This document shows, one piece after another, positions 1 to 30,375 of a stretch of DNA of 64,000 bases. The notes below the pieces were generated by a model. That model was not told the origin of the DNA. It saw nothing but the letters and a program-made list of their open reading frames with translations, and ran no database searches. Numbering within the stretch: position 1 is the stretch's first letter; each line of letters opens with the position of its first letter. Both the position numbers and the translations under genes were made by a program. The stretch is from Branchiostoma floridae (Eukaryota; Chordata; Leptocardii; Amphioxiformes; Branchiostomatidae): contig NC_049982.1 of NCBI RefSeq assembly GCF_000003815.2, positions 7,476,334 to 7,540,333 of the forward strand. Reading direction: 5' to 3'.

Positions 1-2168
1 ACTGGCCATTTCAGCATTTTTGTTTAGGTGGTGAAAAGGGCATGTCAAGTTTGAATGACAAGAGTTACATGCGTATATTATAGATTTATTAAAGATATAT
101 GTAAAATTTAGTTGTTAGGGTGTCAAAAGGATTGTTTTCACAAAGGTAAGTTATATCTTAGGATATTTCTTACTTGCCACATGTGTATGTTACTGTGGAT
201 AAAGGTGTCTGGGACATCATGGTGAACTTTCTCCTACCTGTGTATCAACCTCATTGTTAAACTGTTTTTCCTGCGATTGCCAAAACAGATCATCAATGTT
301 TGGATTACTTTGATTACTCGAGTGTTAATCAGTCTGCTTTGGTAGTATGCGACAGTGGCATGTTATATTCAATATAATATTAGTGAAGAAGGTATTAGCC
401 AGACTGTCATTGCGGTGTAGGAAAAAGGTGTCAAAGATTGTTGAGTCAAGGAAAAAGACATACGTTTATGTTGGTCAGTGTCATGATCTGAATTCTTCCA
501 AGTACATGTACCAATGCATGTTGTATTGCAATAAACCAAACCAATGAATTACTAACTCTATTTGCTACCCCAGCTGTTGATATTAAACCTATGGATACAT
601 GTACATTTGTACATGTAGTTTGGATGAAAATTGGTAACCATCAATTTACAGTTCAGTCAAACCTGTAATGTAACTAGTAACCATCTCTGGAAAAATACCA
701 CTTGGCCATGCAATGTGACTACTTTTTGATGGTCTTTTGGATTATCATCCCACTTCATGCTGTAGTGGGTGCCTACATACTATAAGTTTTCTTCAAGTCC
801 CCTGAGTGCTCACTAGAGCCTGATTGGATTGTTCCAAGAAAGTATAACTCATAATAACTGTCACTGAAGACTGAAAACACACCAGTGTTCCTCCATATGT
901 AACCCCTCCCCTAAACATGAATCTGTAGTATAGTATTGACATAAAGTGAAATTACACGTACGTTGATAATTTCAACTCCTGTAACAAACCTTGTGAAATT
1001 GAGATGTATTAAAAGATTTGCCCAAGACACACTATTGTAACAATGGAGAAGAATCACTTGCAGATGTGTTATCATTATGATGTTATATCAGTAGTGTTGT
1101 ACATGTTTATATTGCAAAATATTATGTGTAATGATTGGTCTTGTATCGGCCACTGTGCATCTGTATTTGTAGGGGTAGTGTTCTTTCTTCTTCAGTGCCA
1201 AGGCTGTATGCACTGTACTGCTGCACCCAAGGGAGTTACATGGAATAAATGACGGACAGTAGTGAAAATGATATATGTCTGTCATTATTTTTCACAGCTA
1301 ATCAAACAACTGGTCTCTTAAATAATTCTTAAGCACAACTATACAAGTATACTTCAGTCTTACATTCCGTTTAATTCTTTAGAACATTTTTACATCGACA
1401 AGAGCAACAAGCACTACATGTACTCGCTGTTAGAAATCTCAAACTTCTTTGCATAAAAGAAACTGTAATCAACTTACTACATTCCTTAATTTTGTGGCTC
1501 AATGTTTCTAAGCTACTATAAATGTTTTAAGAAAAAACAAAGGCATTGTACTGCTATACATACAGGTGTACTTGCCACTTATAACATACCAAGGAAAACT
1601 GTCATGTTTAAATAGTTTCTATAACAAGATGTTCCCGTATTAGAAATCTATCCACTGCATAAAAACATGAAACCTGTTAAGTTATCTGTGTACAATGTTT
1701 GCTACAGTTCCTGTGCATGACCTTCAATATTTTGAACTCTCCAACTTTTCATTTCCCATAATATCTAAGCCTTGATCTGTCTATCGGTTAGAACACAGAT
1801 GACAAAACTATATTTTATTTAAACAATCGCAAAACTGTGTTTTCATTTTTTTTGGTGGGCGACATTACTGGAAGTTGCAAGGGCGGAGCAAACCTTTTAG
1901 TTAGCAATGTTTAGTCATAGTTGCTACATCTTCTTTCTGACTATGTACTGTACTGGTTACCAGTTTTTGTTTCTTACATAGTTACATAATCATCCATGTT
2001 GTGTCTTTACACCTCCAAAAGGCATCCTTTTTTACATCCCCATCATTCCAATGGTATGTTCTGATCAAACAGGTGCTTCCTTTGTTCATGTTTCTCGAAA
2101 TGGAGTTCACCACTAATCTAATGGGGATGGACAGGATGTTTTGCGGATTTCTTTACAGTCCAGCATCA
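1..2168. other. Non-coding: DDB1 3' UTR and downstream intergenic DNA
   Basis: No open frame here resembles a known protein or has supporting splice sites. The first few hundred bases below the DDB1 stop codon should be its 3' UTR, which a candidate poly(A) signal near 1816 would end. The remainder is AT-rich DNA in which I see no RNA gene, transposon terminus or tandem array. Confidence 0.6.
1814..1819 (-). terminator. Candidate DDB1 poly(A) signal
   Basis: TTTATT on the plus strand is AATAAA on the minus strand, about 350 bases beyond the DDB1 stop codon. It is the nearest canonical hexamer I noticed in a plausible position. The hexamer is common in AT-rich DNA, so this is positional inference only. 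Confidence 0.35.
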
Positions 2169-20572
<18,404 letters not shown>

Positions 20573-20720
20573 GGCTCTGTGATTCTGCTGTCCCCTCTGT
20601 CAGTGCTGTAAAGGTCTTAGACAACAACGAGACCGAGTTTTCCTCTCGAGGTTTCTCTCGCACAAAAAAATCAGCCCGCGAAAGATGGCTGGTACCACTG
20701 CGCTTGCGTGATGACCTTTG
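20573..20720 (-). promoter_or_regulatory. Candidate DDB1 5' UTR and core promoter
   Basis: The 150 bases upstream of the DDB1 start are GC-richer than the surroundings and lack an obvious TATA box. Near 20685 is AAGATGGCTG, resembling the YY1-type element found at housekeeping start sites, and near 20700 TGCGCTTGCG resembles an NRF1 site. LINE sequence begins only about 220 bases upstream of the ATG, so the promoter must be compact or include repeat sequence. Motif matches are by eye. Confidence 0.35.
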
Positions 20721-22766
20721 GCCTACATGCAAACCTGCTTACTCGTGTAAAAACGTCCTCGATTGCATACACACGGTACCCCTCAACAAACTTTAATAAC
20801 AATAAGTCAAGCGGCAATGACAGAATTTTGAATGAAATGCTAAATTCTGGTAAAATGTTGCTTAAAGAACCTATACTCCACTTGTTTAACACTTGCTTAC
20901 AAAATGGTCATTTCCCGCAAGAATGGTCAGTAAGTCATATTGTTCCTACCCACAAGTCAGGAGACACCTCCCTGCCAGATAACTACAGAGGGATTTCTAT
21001 AATCAGCTGTTTAGGGAAATTATTCTCCTCCATTCTAAATTCACGCCTTGTCAAATACGCAGAACACAATAACCTCTTCCAGCCACACCAAGCAGGCTTC
21101 AGACAAAACTTTAGAACTACCGATAATCTGTTTGTTTTAAGTACACTAGTTAGCAAATATCTAAACAAAAACCGTCAACTTTACGCTTGCTTCATTGATT
21201 TTAGCAAAGCATTTGATTCTGTTTGGAGAAACGGCCTCTTGTTTAAATTGAGTAAACTCGGTATTGGTGGAACATTTCTAAAAGTAATAGAAGGCATGTA
21301 TTCAAAGACTATAAACTGCGTTAAATCTAAAAATGGATTGACTGAAACTTTTGTTACTAACTGTGGTGTGAGACAAGGGTGTAACTTAAGCCCTACATTA
21401 TTTAACCTTTTTCTTAGCGATATTGTGTCCCAATTTGACGGTACTCCTACGTAATCCCCCACTTATGCACAGCAAAACTGTCCCATGCTTGTTGTATGCT
21501 GACGACTTGGTAATTTTTTCCGAGTCCAAACAGGGATTACAGCATTCCTTGAACAATCTGGAAAATTATTGTGCACTTTGGAAATTAAAAGTAAATCTTA
21601 GGAAAACTAAAATTATTGTATTTACAAAGGGTGGCAGTCTACCTAAAAACTGTTCTCTCCTGTTTGATAATCGTGAAATAGAAGTTGTAACTTGTTATAC
21701 TTATCTTGGTATTATTGTAAGTGCAGCTGGCACGTTTAAAGCTAACAACAAATACCTGAGTGGCAAAGATCTGAAGGCTTTATTCGGAATAAAACAATCT
21801 TTAGATAAAGCCACCGCCTCATTACCAGTTAGAAACAAACTTTTCGATGCATGTGTCAAACCTATTCTACTTTATGGCTCAGAAATATGGGGCGCATTTA
21901 AAAGCCCTAAAACCTGTGCCATTGAATCTGTTCACCTTAAATTCTGCAAACAAGCACTAAATGTCCCCAGACCAGCATCTAACCTTGCCACAAGAGCGGA
22001 ATTAGGGAGGTACCCCATTCAACTGGAAGCCTCCCTGAACGCTATCAAACACTTTCTAAGAATCCGTCAAAACGTGCCAGCTGACAGTCTACAAGCCGAC
22101 GCCCTATCTTGTCAATTACAACTAGATACTAATGGAAATAAGTGCTGGGCGTCCGGCGTTCGTAAGATACTGGAGGAATGCGGTTTTGCCTACATATGGA
22201 GATCTCAGATATCTCTAGGAACAAACCTATTACCTATAACCAACGCCATCAGCCAACAATTAAAGGATATTTACATTCAAACATTTAGAACCGAAATACA
22301 CAATGACAACCGGGACAAATCTTTCGGTAACAAATTACGAACCTATAGATTATTCAAGACTATTTATAAAGAAGAAGAATATCTGATGGTGAAAAACATA
22401 CAGCACAGAGTGGCTGTCACTAAACTCCGGATTAGTTGCCACAAGTTACATATCGAAACTGGAAGGCACAACCGCACCCCTCTGCAGCATAGAGTCTGCC
22501 AATTTTGTGATCTACAACATGTAGAAGATGAACAGCATTTTATTTTACACTGTAAATTGTACCATAATGAACGGATTGTGCTTTATGAATATATCAGAAA
22601 AGAGTTCCCATATTTTGAACATCTTAATGCAACGGATAAATTTCTATTTTTGATGCGCCTAGACAAACCCTGTATATCAAACATTATATGTTCTTATATC
22701 TACACCTGTACAAAGAAGCGAGAAGATGTCGACCATCCTGTTAGCTTAGTACCTTCAACTAGTTAA
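20708..22766 (+). pseudogene. LINE reverse transcriptase, frameshifted
   Basis: Two overlapping open frames together cover a reverse transcriptase. The first (to about 21454) contains the fingers and palm motifs AGFRQNFRTTDNLF, DFSKAFDSVW and GVRQGCNLSPTLFNLF. The second (from about 21423 to 22766) starts with the catalytic YADDLVIFS box and continues to a C-terminal CQFCDLQHVEDEQH....C motif resembling a zinc knuckle. The frame changes at about 21450, at Gly-Thr-Pro-Thr, where a stop interrupts the first frame, so the copy cannot make a functional enzyme. The closest clade is uncertain (CR1/Jockey-like by motif style). Confidence 0.82.
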
Positions 22767-22888
22767 ATTGTATCCTGCTGTTTTTTCATATGTTTGTTAT
22801 TCTGTTATCAGTCATGTCTGTTATCAGTGACCTGTACCTAGCCCATCGAGGCATGAATGTACAATAAAGGTCTTTCATTCATTCAATA
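20790..22888 (+). mobile_element. 5'-truncated non-LTR retrotransposon (LINE)
   Basis: The fragment encodes most of a reverse transcriptase but no endonuclease, so the 5' part of the element is missing. It ends in a short 3' UTR with AATAAA (near 22863) followed by a few TTCA repeats, the kind of 3' tail used by CR1-like and related LINEs. The left boundary is approximate, and I could not identify target-site duplications. The insertion lies just upstream of DDB1 in the opposite orientation. Confidence 0.8.
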
Positions 22889-22944
22889 ATATCGAGTGTA
22901 TTTTGCAGCCAGTAGGTACCCAAAGTGAGGGTAATGTGGCTGTT

Positions 22945-23049
22945 TAACCTTGGTTGGTCCCCCATCCAAGCACTGTCTGGACCGCGCGTTGCTTAACTTC
23001 CGAGATCGATATCGAGGGATCGGGTGTACCAACGCGCCACGCGGCCGTA
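22945..23049 (-). repeat. 5S rRNA-like repeat (5S-derived SINE head or 5S pseudogene)
   Basis: Read on the minus strand, this stretch resembles 5S rRNA in order: TACGGCCG near the start, CCCGATC, CTCGGAAGTTAAGCAACG (A-box region) and GTGCTTGGATGGGGGACC (C-box region). The 5' third is diverged (GCGTGGCGCGTTGG) and the 3' terminal stem is missing, so it is not a functional 5S gene. SINE3-type elements carry such 5S-derived promoters. No clear body or tail is visible here. Confidence 0.6.
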
Positions 23050-23286
23050 GCTTTACTGTAGACTTTCAGGTAAAAATTTCAAGCAATATTTGCAACAACT
23101 GAGGCTATTGGCAATACGTTCCTGTCGATAAGAATTTTGTACACTACTCGTGTAAAAACGGCTGAGGGTGCATACACGGCGCACACACACCCTCAAATAG
23201 GGACAAATAAATTTAGTACTTTAGACTTTCAAGTAAAAGTTTCAAGCGATGTTTGCAACAACTAAGGCTATTGACAGCAAGTTCCT

Positions 23287-23510
23287 AGTCTCTACCAGAC
23301 TCCGGATCGCTGGAAAATCGTAGAAATGGAACAAATAGAGAGGAATATAACCGNNNNNNNNNNNNNNNNNNNNNNNNNNNNNNNNNNNNNNNNNNNNNNN
23401 NNNNNNNNNNNNNNNNNNNNNNNNNNNNNNNNNNNNNNNNNNNNNNNNNNNNNTCCTCTATTTGTTCCATTTCTACGATTTTTCCAGCGATCCGGAGTCT
23501 GGTAGAGACT
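23287..23510. mobile_element. MITE with long inverted repeats and an 11-bp flanking duplication, containing a gap
   Basis: About 57 bases at each end (beginning AGTCTCTACCAGACTCCGGA) are near-perfect inverted repeats. The element is flanked by AGCAAGTTCCT at 23276-23286 and 23511-23521. Because the duplication can slide against the element ends, the true target duplication is somewhere between 7 and 11 bases. The interior is an N run, perhaps because the hairpin impeded sequencing or assembly. No coding sequence is visible. Superfamily undecided (hAT or Mutator-like by duplication length). Confidence 0.75.
23354..23453. other. Assembly gap (100 N)
   Basis: One hundred N between the two arms of the inverted repeat at 23287-23510. 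The true length of the element interior is unknown. Confidence 0.99.
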
Positions 23511-23570
23511 AGCAAGTTCCTGTCGATAAGAACTTTGTGCACTATTGACAGAATGTTCCTGTCAGTACAA

Positions 23571-24838
23571 ATTTTTACACCAGTGATAGGATTCATTTTC
23601 ACAATCCAAGTGTGTACAACACCTCAATATCCTGTCAACACAAAATCTAACCCAGTGGATTATCCTGTAAAATGGTCATCAACAAGAATTGTTGACAAGG
23701 TCTTCAATAGCAAAATCTGTTTTGCTTTTGTCCGCATCCATGGGTTCTGCAATGTTGGATTTTGACCTCATGCAGGGGCCATCTGTTTTTGCTTCAAATG
23801 TGATGCCATGATCATGAGGCAGGTCATCATCTTTGCTGCTTTGTGGCTGCATCTTCTTCATAATGACTTAAGTTCCAACCTAAATAGTTTATACCCCATA
23901 GTTGTTGTCCCATCCCAACTTTGTAGTAATTAGCACTTATCTACACTTGAAGGTCTGGGGGATGAGATGCTTTAAAATCCATTCTGATGTCTTGGTGCAA
24001 ATATTTAGCCCTAATGACTTGAGGACCATCATCACCTGTGCACAGCTACGCTCAACTAAACATGGTAGATAAAAAAGCACACTCACTTCAATAATGTCCC
24101 AATTTCCTTCTTGTTGAAAAGGACACGTTTAGGAGTCTCTTGTATATAATATGATCTAATATTTGTAACCGTTACAAGTCGGAACTGACAACACACCAAT
24201 GGGTTCCTCTGTGCCAAAGAGATGAAAAGAAAAATCAGTCATCTGGAAGTGTTACATTAATAAAGAATTGTCAAATGTCAGAACATATTCAACAGCTTTG
24301 GGTTTTATAATAGGCACATGTGGGGGGGAATAAAAAATGAACCCACCTGTGCATGTATGTACCTGTCTACAATGCTATTGTAAGCATGCGTACTTGATCC
24401 AAAGCATTCTATACATAACTCCAAGCCATTGACACTTTTAATTGTAATCAGAAGTTGGAAGTATGGTATACATGTACACATTTTTGTTCTTTAAATGTCT
24501 GGACTACACATACATGGACAGTGTTATTGCATACACAATGTAGGTAATGTCTTTGGCATCCCTTGTGTAAACTTATGCTCTGCAAAGTTCCCTTCTGTTC
24601 CCAACTCCTAAGGAGTCCTATGCCGTGAAAAAGTTTTGGTGAGTTGCTGTGAGTACCTTTCATGTAGTGGTCCAAAGTAATACACAACAATGGCATCTAA
24701 GTTTGACGTTTAAATCTTGATACAAAATCCTTGTTAGAAAGCAACTATGATAACGGAATGCGACATGTAACATGAAAGCATTATGGCAACAAGCAAAATG
24801 TGTGTTTAATGCAAAATAGTCTAATGCATGGCAGTTCA
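23571..24838. other. Intergenic and 3' flank of the BTB-Kelch gene; nothing recognised
   Basis: Short unsupported frames only. Part of it next to 24838 should be the 3' UTR of the minus-strand BTB-Kelch gene, but I found no convincing AATAAA on that strand. No RNA gene or transposon terminus seen. Confidence 0.5.
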
Positions 24839-26524
24839 TCATTGATCATACACGAGTACGGTGACACAAGAAATTGTGTTAAACAGACCCTTGGCCATGG
24901 TTCCCACATGGCTGAGTGACTGGGTTTCTGGATCTAAACACATGACAGCTGAGCGAGCTGCAGTGTTCTCATAGCCTCCGTAGGTGTGAATCTTCCCTTT
25001 GAATACAGTCATTCTATAGCCTAGCGGAGCACCAGATGCTACCTTACTCCAGAGACCACCGTTTTTGCCAGGCGTGAAACAAAAAATCTGTGAACCTACG
25101 CTAGTATAGATACTGCCATTGAGAACTGCAGAGGCTGATGAATTTCTACCTGCATCAGGCATGTCCCTCATTGATTGCCACTGGGAATCACCTGGGCTGA
25201 AGCGGTACATGGTAGGTGTTGGTTCAAAATTATCATCAACCCCACCCATGACATATATGCTGCCATCTAACACTGAACATGCATGACTGTACTTTGACTG
25301 TGGGAGAGGAACGCCTTCAGTCCACATGTTCTGTCTTCGGTTATAGACCTCAACAGATTTTTGTGCTTTACAGAAGATGTGCAAGCCACCAATTGCATAC
25401 ACTTTACCATACAACACTACCAAACTGTACATGTAAGTGTACCGCAATAATTTCATTGGAGCAAGCTTGGACCAGGAGTCCAGTTCTAGCTGGTACAGCC
25501 ACACATCCCTGCCCATACACATGATAATGTCACTTGTGCCCAGAACAGCCACATTGCGCACACCACACAGACTTTCGGGGTGAGTTATATCTTTCCAACT
25601 TGAGCTTGTTGGCTCTGCAGAGTAGGTCATTCTCATGTCCTCCCCAGGTTCAGTTCTATCTCGTCCTCCAAAGATCACTACTGCTTCCCTCAGACCGCTG
25701 GCATGGCGAGGAAGGGTGCGAGGTGACTGGACCTCTCCCGGAAAGTGCTGGCATCTGCGAGCTTCTGCCATGACATCATGACAAGACTTGCGTACGGCCT
25801 CGTTGGTCTCCACATTCTCAGAGAAATACTGCTTGTCCATGAATGGGAACCTGACCAGTTCCATAAGCTCCTTCATGTACCTCTTCCTCTTCCTGGTGTC
25901 GTGGTTGATCCATGTCATCACTGCTGCATACACGACTTCTTCAGAAGCATTAAGGTCATCAGATGAGATGATTGTACTGAGCTGGTCCTTAGTCAAAGAA
26001 TGGAACTCGGGGGTTTCCCTGACTGTTCCAAACTCCTTTAAGACACACAGCCTAGCTTTCTTCTCCAGGTCTGGGCAAGACAGCATGTTGCCTGTTTGCA
26101 TCATCTGCAGACAGTCTTTGGCACTCAGATTGTTGGATATGAAGGTCTCACAAGCATCATGCACAGGCAGGATCCGGAAGAAGTTGGCTCCTTCTAGCAG
26201 TTTCACAGCATTGTCTTCTGTGATGGTGACTTTTGATGTGTAGGCGTAGTCAACAAGAAGCTGCAAGGCACCAGGGCTGACTTCATGTATGGTCACTTTG
26301 TGCTCTCTGCTCTCACGATGTCTGTTACAGAACATTGCACGAAAGTACTCACTACAGGCAGCCAGAACATTTCGATGGCATGGAATCTCTTTTCCGGAAA
26401 CACAAAGGACAACATCTGTCAGCAGGCTGTCAGACCGCAATTCCTGTAAACCCTGCAAGAGGGAGCCTGCATGCGGATTGTGGCAGAATTCGAATGCTGC
26501 CTGTGATCTCTGTACCTCTGCCAT
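24839..26524 (-). CDS. BTB-BACK-Kelch protein (KLHL family), 561 aa
   Basis: Kelch-like proteins usually act as substrate adaptors for CUL3 ubiquitin ligases: the BTB domain binds CUL3 and the Kelch propeller binds the substrate. The whole coding region is one exon. BTB spans about residues 29-130 (LTDVVLCVSGKEIPCHRNVLAACSEYFRAMF is split here as LTDVVLCVSG..IPCHRNVLAA..SEYFRAMF). BACK spans about 135-235, and five or so Kelch units follow from about 265 to the end (for example YAIGGLHIF, YVMGGVDDN, HTYGGYEN). Start choice: an acceptor (TTTTGCAG) ends at 26537, so 5' UTR precedes the exon and the first AUG is MAEVQRSQ at 26524; the frame extends slightly upstream without an ATG. Its vertebrate orthologue is unclear (KLHL6/24/35-like group by impression). 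Confidence 0.9.
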   Translation of the reverse strand: MAEVQRSQAAFEFCHNPHAGSLLQGLQELRSDSLLTDVVLCVSGKEIPCHRNVLAACSEYFRAMFCNRHRESREHKVTIHEVSPGALQLLVDYAYTSKVTITEDNAVKLLEGANFFRILPVHDACETFISNNLSAKDCLQMMQTGNMLSCPDLEKKARLCVLKEFGTVRETPEFHSLTKDQLSTIISSDDLNASEEVVYAAVMTWINHDTRKRKRYMKELMELVRFPFMDKQYFSENVETNEAVRKSCHDVMAEARRCQHFPGEVQSPRTLPRHASGLREAVVIFGGRDRTEPGEDMRMTYSAEPTSSSWKDITHPESLCGVRNVAVLGTSDIIMCMGRDVWLYQLELDSWSKLAPMKLLRYTYMYSLVVLYGKVYAIGGLHIFCKAQKSVEVYNRRQNMWTEGVPLPQSKYSHACSVLDGSIYVMGGVDDNFEPTPTMYRFSPGDSQWQSMRDMPDAGRNSSASAVLNGSIYTSVGSQIFCFTPGKNGGLWSKVASGAPLGYRMTVFKGKIHTYGGYENTAARSAVMCLDPETQSLSHVGTMAKGLFNTISCVTVLVYDQ

Positions 26525-26536
26525 TATACCTGAACC

Positions 26537-29500
26537 CTGCAAAACAGAAGGACTTATTGATCAGCTATATATCCAGACAGAAGTCATTGGTGGCTATTAT
26601 ATTAAAAACTGAGCAAAGGTACAAGAAGTTTCATTTTGAGGTCCCAGAGGTGCCAAACTTGTCAAGCAGATTGTAGCAGAAAATAATCAATGTTATGAAC
26701 ATCTTCTACTTACATGTACCTGTAAGCTCTATGCTATAGCTACTTATTTCAGCCTGAATTCTGGAGCAGTTAGAAACAACCTCAGTGTGCATGAAAACTT
26801 GACATTCTTTTTCTTCAAACATAACAATACTGTTACAATGGTTGTTTTTTAAAATCTCATTCCTGTCAAACACCAAAGTTTAAAACATGTGCACTAGCGT
26901 ATTTTGATTCTGAATTTATGAGCTAAAAAAGCAGGGTGTTTACAAGCATAACGTTACACTTTTAAAGCGTAGGAAGAAGAATGCTGTGTTTCCAGCTTCA
27001 TGACTAACCCTAAGCAAAACCTGCTGATCCTTTCAATCTCACATATGAGTGATGAAACAAAAGTCATTAAGTTTTAAATTTCCTCAGCAGGCTACCCTTT
27101 CCGGGTCACAGGGCTAGTGTGACCTTAGCCCACCCTGATAGCATCCCATCTTTTCTGGAAACCCTTATTTAAAGTAGGTCCCAGAGGGGGGTATACTAAG
27201 CCGACGTTTAGTCTCAGACACAATTTGACATTTCGTTGGAAACAACAAGGTACGCAATATGATAAGCTGTTTAAACTTGTTCTGATCGTAGCTAGAACAC
27301 TTGGGTCTGATTCTCAGTGATACTACCAGTACCAGTACTACTACTAAGAAACAGACGTCTGTATAAACGGACGGTCCGGACTTGTTTTAGTTCCAACACC
27401 TAGATCATAACCTTACAAATTGAGATCGATACTGATGATAGAGCTGTTTTCCCACGCCAAGCTGAAAATTAACTTGACTCTAAGTTTCAAAGACTTCACC
27501 TGCACTACTTTGGTCAGCAAAGGAGCATTCAAACCGTCGTAAGCGGTAAGTGTATGCCTCCTGGACTGTGGTCTGTGGAATGCGTCGAGTCCTGAACGGA
27601 AGAGCGGGAAACTTTGATGAGTTCAAAGGTCAAATCTATCTGGGACAGTCGAAAATATGAGAGGGGGTATTTCAACGCCTTGAGCCCTCATGCTATATAG
27701 GCTTTTGCTATTCATTTCTGCTAGTCTAATAGGTCCACATATTGCTGTTTTCGTCCACGATTTTGCCACTGGAAGATTTAACGTTATGTAACGCATAGTG
27801 CGTTGCAGATTTTTGTGCATGTATGTGCGCGCTTTTGTGTTGCAACTTTTGAGGTGTCTCGAAATATCATTTAATTTTATTTTTAACATTAAAAGACGTT
27901 TAACGTTAATAATCTTTAAAATTCTAGCAACATATCACGATTAAAAATAATGACTTTAAAAATTAAAAAATGGACTGTGTTGATTTCAAATTTCATAATG
28001 CTTACATTCTCTGGTGAGGTTTGTGGAGTCGTAGATCGGTTAACCGCTTGTAGCTCATGTTCTGTTAACGTTAGATTCTTAATTGCTGATTACCCTCACT
28101 AGCGCTCCATGAAGATAGAGATACTGGATTAGGTCCGGAATAGTATTTGATGGGTGGGGTATTCAATATCCGTATTCGGTCGAATATCTTAAAGAACCTC
28201 TGGATGGATTGTAATGGGCCAACGATTTTAAAGTGCTTTTGGGCCCTCTGGTGGCTGACCTGGATACTACAGCAGGACTTCACCTTTGTATTTATTACTG
28301 GTAACGTTACCCCTTGTTCTTGTTAGAGTTCGTGTCATGATAGTACTGCATACCTGCAGCTGTACAGCCTATTGTTGCCGTGGCGTTGTCTTGCTGACGA
28401 CGTAGTTGTGAGGTCTGAATGTTGAGCGTCATGTCTTGTAGTCTTTGTTGGTTTAAGTTATAGGCATGATTCCTCTTGTGATCAACCATTACCAGTTCCA
28501 TTCCATCAAGCGGACATGACTGTCCATTGTCACTATGTGTATACCATGTACTTGCAATTAGCCCTCGGGCACGAACTTGCAAATAAACTTCTATTATTTC
28601 TGTACCTCATATGAAGGTAATCCCTTCCATTCCTCTACGGGTATCAGATAGAAATACAGATATCATCGCCTGAACGTTTCAGAACATTTTACGATGTTCT
28701 TGTCTGTCACAAATATTTTCAGCTACGCTATGCCATATTTAGGAAATATTATGTGTATCGGTCATCAGTTCGATAGTGTAGTAAGCCTCAATAGTTGCTC
28801 ACAAATAGATAAAATTTATACAGAACCCTGTTTTCAAACTGACGCCGATGTAGCCTCCCATTTTTGTTAGAACAAATACCAACCAAGCCATGGCTTATTG
28901 TTTGCCCAATAACTATAGCGCTACAGCGTAGAACTAACCACGACTTTTCGAGATATGTTTGATTCATAGTATTACGAAAATGTGACATCAACACCAGTGT
29001 GCGAGTGAATGTATGAACGACAAACTCCTTGGAACGACGACGGGTATAATCCCCAAATATTCTTACTTTATTTCGAACCTTCTGATAACATTTTCAGATT
29101 ATTTGAGTCCATACCGTGTCTCAGAGCTGGATTTGAACATCAGCTAATATAAAGAAGGTGCAGGGTTCAAACGAATTCCCGCAGACTGTTTCCAAATTTC
29201 TCCGATTGCTTCTACCAGCATCTTTTCTGGTTAGCACACCCAGCCGTCTTCCTTTGGTTTTCGAGCGATTTTGGACAGGATAGAAAATCCTGATACTTTC
29301 CGTCACATAACCCTGCACCTCCTTTAACCCTGCACCCCCCTAGATTAGTGTTACATGGTTCTGTCCAAGTAAACGCTATAAAACGCCAGATACTAAATAA
29401 AGGCCGTGGAGTATTTCCAATTTAGATATTTTGGATAAATGTTTCTTTCAAATATTTAGGGGGGAAAGTATGAGTTTTTTCCTTGTATCTTAGGGCCTCG

Positions 29501-30375
29501 ATACGTACGAAATAATTATTACATTTGTAAATCTTTTGGAGAAAATGGCCTACATAACTTAATCGACGCATTAAAGCTATATATCTAATTTCCCATTGGC
29601 CTCTGAATGTTGCCCACTCAATTATATTGTATACCTGGCCAATGTAACATTCCGACGCGCAGTATGTCCTTTCTATAGAAAGTCAGCGCAATCTGTATAT
29701 ATGACATTGGTTTTCGTTACAACGGCAAAAAGAAGATGATATAAGCAAAGATTTGGTCTTTTTAGATTTTTTTGGTTTTTATTTATTGTACAATGCAAAT
29801 GTAACTCTTAATCACAGATTACGTAGTAAACTTGTTTTTATTCGACAGCCCTAGTCTGAAATTCAAAGCTCCGGATAAGGATCTCAGATGGAAGAAGAGA
29901 ACCGGCCAGTTGAATCTAAGAATAGAGATGTTGCCTTTTTTTCATTTTTATCTTTTTCAAAGCAAACGGACATATAAACACGAGGTTAAAGTTTTGTGGT
30001 CAGGACAGTAGTTGGGGCGTCTCGCGGAAAGATGGCCGCCAAAGTCGCACGCACAAATTTAGATGGAAAAAAAGACACAGCAACAGCATATGACCACGAG
30101 ACGCCAGCAACTTTACGACTAGGAGCGTACTCAACGGGAAAGTCACGTGCTTCTAATTTAAAAGCACGTGGCTTTCGTGAATATCATTACGCACCCCCCA
30201 AAACAAAACAAAACATACATGAAACAACAACGACACGACGCTCAATGTCATTTTTACATGCGTCCATTGACACGTGGACAAACAAGTGAGTTCTAATACA
30301 TGAAAACATTGAAAAAGGGTTGTTCAGAAGTTTGTTCAGAAGTTTTGCAAGCATCTTTGTTGTTCTTTGTCGAGT
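26537..30375. other. Intergenic; 5' UTR exon of the BTB-Kelch gene probably within it
   Basis: The splice acceptor at 26537 predicts at least one upstream non-coding exon for the minus-strand BTB-Kelch gene, but I could not place it. The longest frames here (for example 91 codons at 28307-28582 minus, 97 codons at 29996-30289 plus) lack homology I recognise and good splice context. At about 30142-30173 two CACGTG hexamers form an inverted pair around an AT-rich loop. No clear transposon boundary seen. Confidence 0.5.

Larger units (their letters stand above)
23060..23570. repeat. Diverged tandem repeat interrupted by a MITE
   Basis: Related segments occur at about 23062-23150 and 23222-23286 plus 23511-23570. 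Both share GACTTTCA.GTAAAA.TTTCAAGC, TTTGCAACAACT.AGGCTATTG and GTTCCTGTCGATAAGAA. The second copy is split by the MITE at 23287-23510. A piece of the same family (ACTCGTGTAAAAACG...GCATACACA) also appears at about 20742-20786, on the other side of the LINE. Confidence 0.6.

Noticed and set aside
22945-23049. Functional 5S rRNA gene
   Set aside because: The 5' third is diverged and the closing terminal stem is absent.
28307-28582. 91-codon minus-strand frame
   Set aside because: No homology recognised and no splice sites; recorded only as part of the intergenic stretch.
29996-30289. 97-codon plus-strand frame
   Set aside because: No family resemblance; the apparent start is not an ATG and the composition changes along its length.
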